From the NCBI GenBank assembly GCA_963696025.1, contig CAVOII010000012.1, positions 478,410 through 542,409 of the forward strand: a DNA stretch of 64,000 nt, read 5' to 3'. The first letter of the stretch is position 1. The number at the start of each line of letters is the position of its first letter. This document shows, piece by piece, positions 61,739-64,000 of this stretch. The notes under the pieces are model-generated. The model ran no database searches. It saw only the letters and a program-made list of their open reading frames with translations, and was not told where the DNA came from. Origin of the DNA: JABCYV01 sp963696025 (GTDB taxonomy: Bacteria; Acidobacteriota; Terriglobia; Terriglobales; Acidobacteriaceae). Position numbers and translations under genes: made by a program.

Positions 61739-62509
61739 ATGATGCGTGCCGTTATAGTGGATGACGAAGAACTTTCCCGTCGCGGCATAAGGACTCGGCT
61801 GGAACGCTCGGGGGACGTCGAAATCGTCGCCGAGTGCAGCAATGGGCGAGAGGCAATTCAAGCCATTCGCCGTGCAGCAGACCTCGTATTTCTCGATGTT
61901 CAAATGCCCGGGATGACGGGATTCGACGTCATCCAAGCCATAGAGTGGCGTTCTCTTCCTCACATTATTTTTGTCACGGCCTATGATCGGTATGCGATTG
62001 ATGCGTTTGAGGTCAGCGCCCTTGACTATTTGCTCAAGCCAATCGACGATGAGCGATTTGGGATCGCCCTTCAGCGCGCCCGGGAAGCCCTTGCGCGGGA
62101 CCGGGACAGTGATTTCGGACGACGTTTAGCCGGGGCTCTTAGTGAAATAGCTTCTAGAGAGAACAATAAAGCTGTCACAAGTGCATCCGATCGCATCGTA
62201 GTGCGTTCTGGAGGGCGCGTGGCGTTCGTCAAGATTTCAGAGCTCGATTGGGTCGAGGCGGCGGGCGATTACGTCCTTCTGCATGTCGGGAAGAAGTCGT
62301 GGCTGCTTCGCCAGAGCGTTATTGAGCTTGAAGCTAAACTCGAGTCCTGGGGTTTTGCACGCATCCATCGCTCGACCATCGTCAACCTGGAAAGAATTGC
62401 CGAGATGAGAGCGCTCAACAACGGGGAGTACCGTGTCGTTCTGCACGATGGCGTCGCACTAAAACTCAGCCGCAACTATCGCAATGCTCTGCGACGTCTA
62501 ATCCGCTAA
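61739..62509 (+). CDS. LytTR-family response regulator
   Basis: A 256-aa regulator with a receiver domain (residues 1-125), phosphorylated at Asp53 in FLDVQMPGMTG, and the conserved Lys in YLLKPIDD. The LytTR DNA-binding domain starts near residue 150 (DRIVVRSGGRVAFVKISELDWVEAAGDYV by outline; then RIHRSTIVNLERIAEM). AGAGG is eight bases before the ATG, and 18 bp separate it from the kinase stop. The target genes are unknown; no LytTR binding site was recognised here. Confidence 0.93.
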   Translation: MMRAVIVDDEELSRRGIRTRLERSGDVEIVAECSNGREAIQAIRRAADLVFLDVQMPGMTGFDVIQAIEWRSLPHIIFVTAYDRYAIDAFEVSALDYLLKPIDDERFGIALQRAREALARDRDSDFGRRLAGALSEIASRENNKAVTSASDRIVVRSGGRVAFVKISELDWVEAAGDYVLLHVGKKSWLLRQSVIELEAKLESWGFARIHRSTIVNLERIAEMRALNNGEYRVVLHDGVALKLSRNYRNALRRLIR

Positions 62510-62554
62510 AAGATGCTCTGTTACCCAGCGATGAAGATGCTCCTTGCCGGGCGG

Positions 62555-63733
62555 TTAAGGACGGCTGGCAACGGGGCTCAGTCGTAACAGCAGCCCATCA
62601 TCATTGCCGATATAAATCAGACCGTCAGGCCCTTGAGCCACCAGACGAATGCGACCAAACTTGCCGTACATCAAGCGTTCCTCAAGGACGACGTGACCAT
62701 CCCGGACGACCAGGCGGTTCAGGTGATGCTGCACCATAGAGCCAATAAAGAAACTGCCCCGCCAAGCCGGAAATTTGTCGCCGGTGTACACAAACATCCC
62801 GCTGGGGGCAATAGCCGGTGTCCAGACCCAAATGGGCTGCTCCATGCCTTCTTTTGCCGTTATGCCCATCCCGATCGGACCACCGGAGTATTCCCAACCA
62901 TAAGAGATGATGGGCCAGCCATAGTTCGCCCCACGTTTGATGATGTTCAATTCATCGCCGCCCAATGGTCCATGCTCGTGTTCCCAAAGCTCCCCGGTCT
63001 CCGGAAGCACCACCAGTCCCTGCGGGTTTCGATGCCCATAGGACCAAATCTCGGGCCGCGCATCTTTCTGCCCTACAAAAGGATTGTCCGGCGGAATCTG
63101 GCCATCGTCGCGAAGGCGAAGAATCTTGCCCGCGTCGTTCGATAGCACTTGTGCCCTATTCTGATGGTGTCGATCACCCACGGTGACAAACAAATATCCC
63201 CCAATGAAAACGAGCCTTCCTCCGTAGTGAAAGCGATCCTCGGAATAGGCGTCGGCAGTGAAAATCCGTTCCCGGTCGACAATACTTTTCCCGCGTAGCC
63301 GAAAGCGGTCCACAACCGTTGTGCTTCGTTCCACTTCCCCGCTCGAATAGCTGATGTAAATCCAGCCGTTCTGTGCATAGTTGGGATGAAGGGCGATGTC
63401 GTGCAACCCAGCGTCTTCCCCAGTCAAGGCGGGTGGCCGTGCTGCATCGTGCACTCCTGTGTCCGTTCCGATAAGCGCTTCGAAGCCCCCGTCAAGCACG
63501 GTGAGGGAGCCCGATTTGACATCCAGAAGATCGATCTTGGCGCTGCGTCTTTCGACCACGAGCGCGCGCCCGTCTGGCAGAAAGACCATGGCTGAAGGCT
63601 GCAGCAAACCCGTCGCCAGAACATCGACCTGATATCGCACAGAATCCGCGGAGAACACAGTTTGACCGAACAGGTTGCCAAGGTTGAGCACTGTAAGGAC
63701 GAACAGGTGCCGAAGTTCCTTTTTCGCGATCAC
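62555..63733 (-). CDS. PQQ-dependent sugar dehydrogenase (GSDH type)
   Basis: A 392-aa exported beta-propeller enzyme of the soluble glucose/aldose dehydrogenase family. The propeller signature includes LLQPSAMVFLPDGRALVVER, GEDAGLHDIALHPNY, SYGHRNPQGLVV and GELWEHEHGPLGGDELN, the last with the conserved EHGP of the PQQ/Ca site. The exact substrate cannot be inferred. The GTG at 63733 (VIAKKELRHLFVLTVLNLGN) has GGGAGG seven bases upstream and begins a signal peptide; the frame to 63808 is rejected. The remainder of the window (63734-64000) shows no further gene. Confidence 0.9.
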   Translation of the reverse strand: MIAKKELRHLFVLTVLNLGNLFGQTVFSADSVRYQVDVLATGLLQPSAMVFLPDGRALVVERRSAKIDLLDVKSGSLTVLDGGFEALIGTDTGVHDAARPPALTGEDAGLHDIALHPNYAQNGWIYISYSSGEVERSTTVVDRFRLRGKSIVDRERIFTADAYSEDRFHYGGRLVFIGGYLFVTVGDRHHQNRAQVLSNDAGKILRLRDDGQIPPDNPFVGQKDARPEIWSYGHRNPQGLVVLPETGELWEHEHGPLGGDELNIIKRGANYGWPIISYGWEYSGGPIGMGITAKEGMEQPIWVWTPAIAPSGMFVYTGDKFPAWRGSFFIGSMVQHHLNRLVVRDGHVVLEERLMYGKFGRIRLVAQGPDGLIYIGNDDGLLLRLSPVASRP

Positions 63734-64000
63734 CTTCTGTCCTCCCGTGTCATTGTGCTGCCAGCGGAACTGGAGGCTAAAAATACAAGGAGGCGCAATT
63801 CGGAACAACGGAAAATCGATGAAGCGAGCGGTTTAAGCGACGAGGCGAGTCTGATTTGCTATAAAGCAGCGGCCCGCTCGATGGTCGCCTGACTGGGCAA
63901 ACGGTGATTCCAACTGCCTATTTTCGGCAGCGGAACCGAAAGAGATTCACCAACTGGCTTTCAGGCAATCGAGAATCAGCCAACCCACGTTTGCGTTCAT

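Overview
The window is about 64 kb of chromosome from a GC-rich bacterium, most likely an acidobacterium (Acidobacteriota, Koribacter/Terriglobia-like). That assignment is inference. It rests on the mix of gene families: a hopanoid radical SAM gene of HpnH type, an MscL with a zinc-ribbon tail, a LysW-like acidic protein, a PATAN/DUF4388 response regulator, several secreted proteins with carboxypeptidase-regulatory-like domains, and many small palindromic repeats. No rRNA, tRNA, CRISPR array, prophage or transposase gene was recognised.

The centre (18.2-26.1 kb) is the classic replication-origin neighbourhood. dnaN and dnaA run left and rpmH-rnpA-yidD-yidC-jag-mnmE run right, away from a 416-bp divergent gap (20914-21329) that is the best candidate for oriC. 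Most genes to the left are on the minus strand: obg, rpmA, rplU, gyrA, gyrB, mscL, dnaN, dnaA. This fits leading-strand transcription away from the gap. Between these housekeeping genes lie a cyclase-family hydrolase, a YtxH protein, a low-GC gene split by an in-frame amber codon next to gyrA, two tandem secreted paralogues, a large membrane protein, a CPBP protease, hpnH with an overlapping small partner, and an unknown secreted protein.

The right half (26-64 kb) is mixed. It holds an LssY_C-domain protein, a rhomboid-like protein and an M28 peptidase; a LysW-like protein followed by two small secreted proteins; ribosomal protein S1 and a HIT hydrolase; a DUF433/DUF5615 toxin-antitoxin-like pair; and ligA, a second amber-split secreted gene and a TPR protein. 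After these come DinB, a lipid-kinase-like protein and small membrane proteins; a molybdenum-cofactor block (mog, moaC, moeA) around a PATAN response regulator; a PilT-like ATPase; a TPR protein; and queC-queE-queD for preQ0 synthesis. Next are a deletion-damaged B12-binding radical SAM gene, a DinG/XPD-type helicase divergent from der, an OmpA-like protein with a long structured leader, a LytS/LytTR two-component pair, and a PQQ-type sugar dehydrogenase.

The most distinctive feature is a set of REP/REPIN-like palindromes. Each arm has a stem of about 7 bp and a loop of about 4 nt, and full elements are inverted pairs of arms. Copies lie between genes (43689-43737, 55054-55183, 12395-12412, 16957-17026, near 1174-1197). 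Two sit in frame inside essential GTPase genes: a 99-bp element adds exactly 33 codons to mnmE, and a related element forms the linker between the two G domains of der. Other points of interest are nested hairpins in the gyrA and gyrB leaders and two otherwise intact genes each interrupted by a single in-frame TAG.
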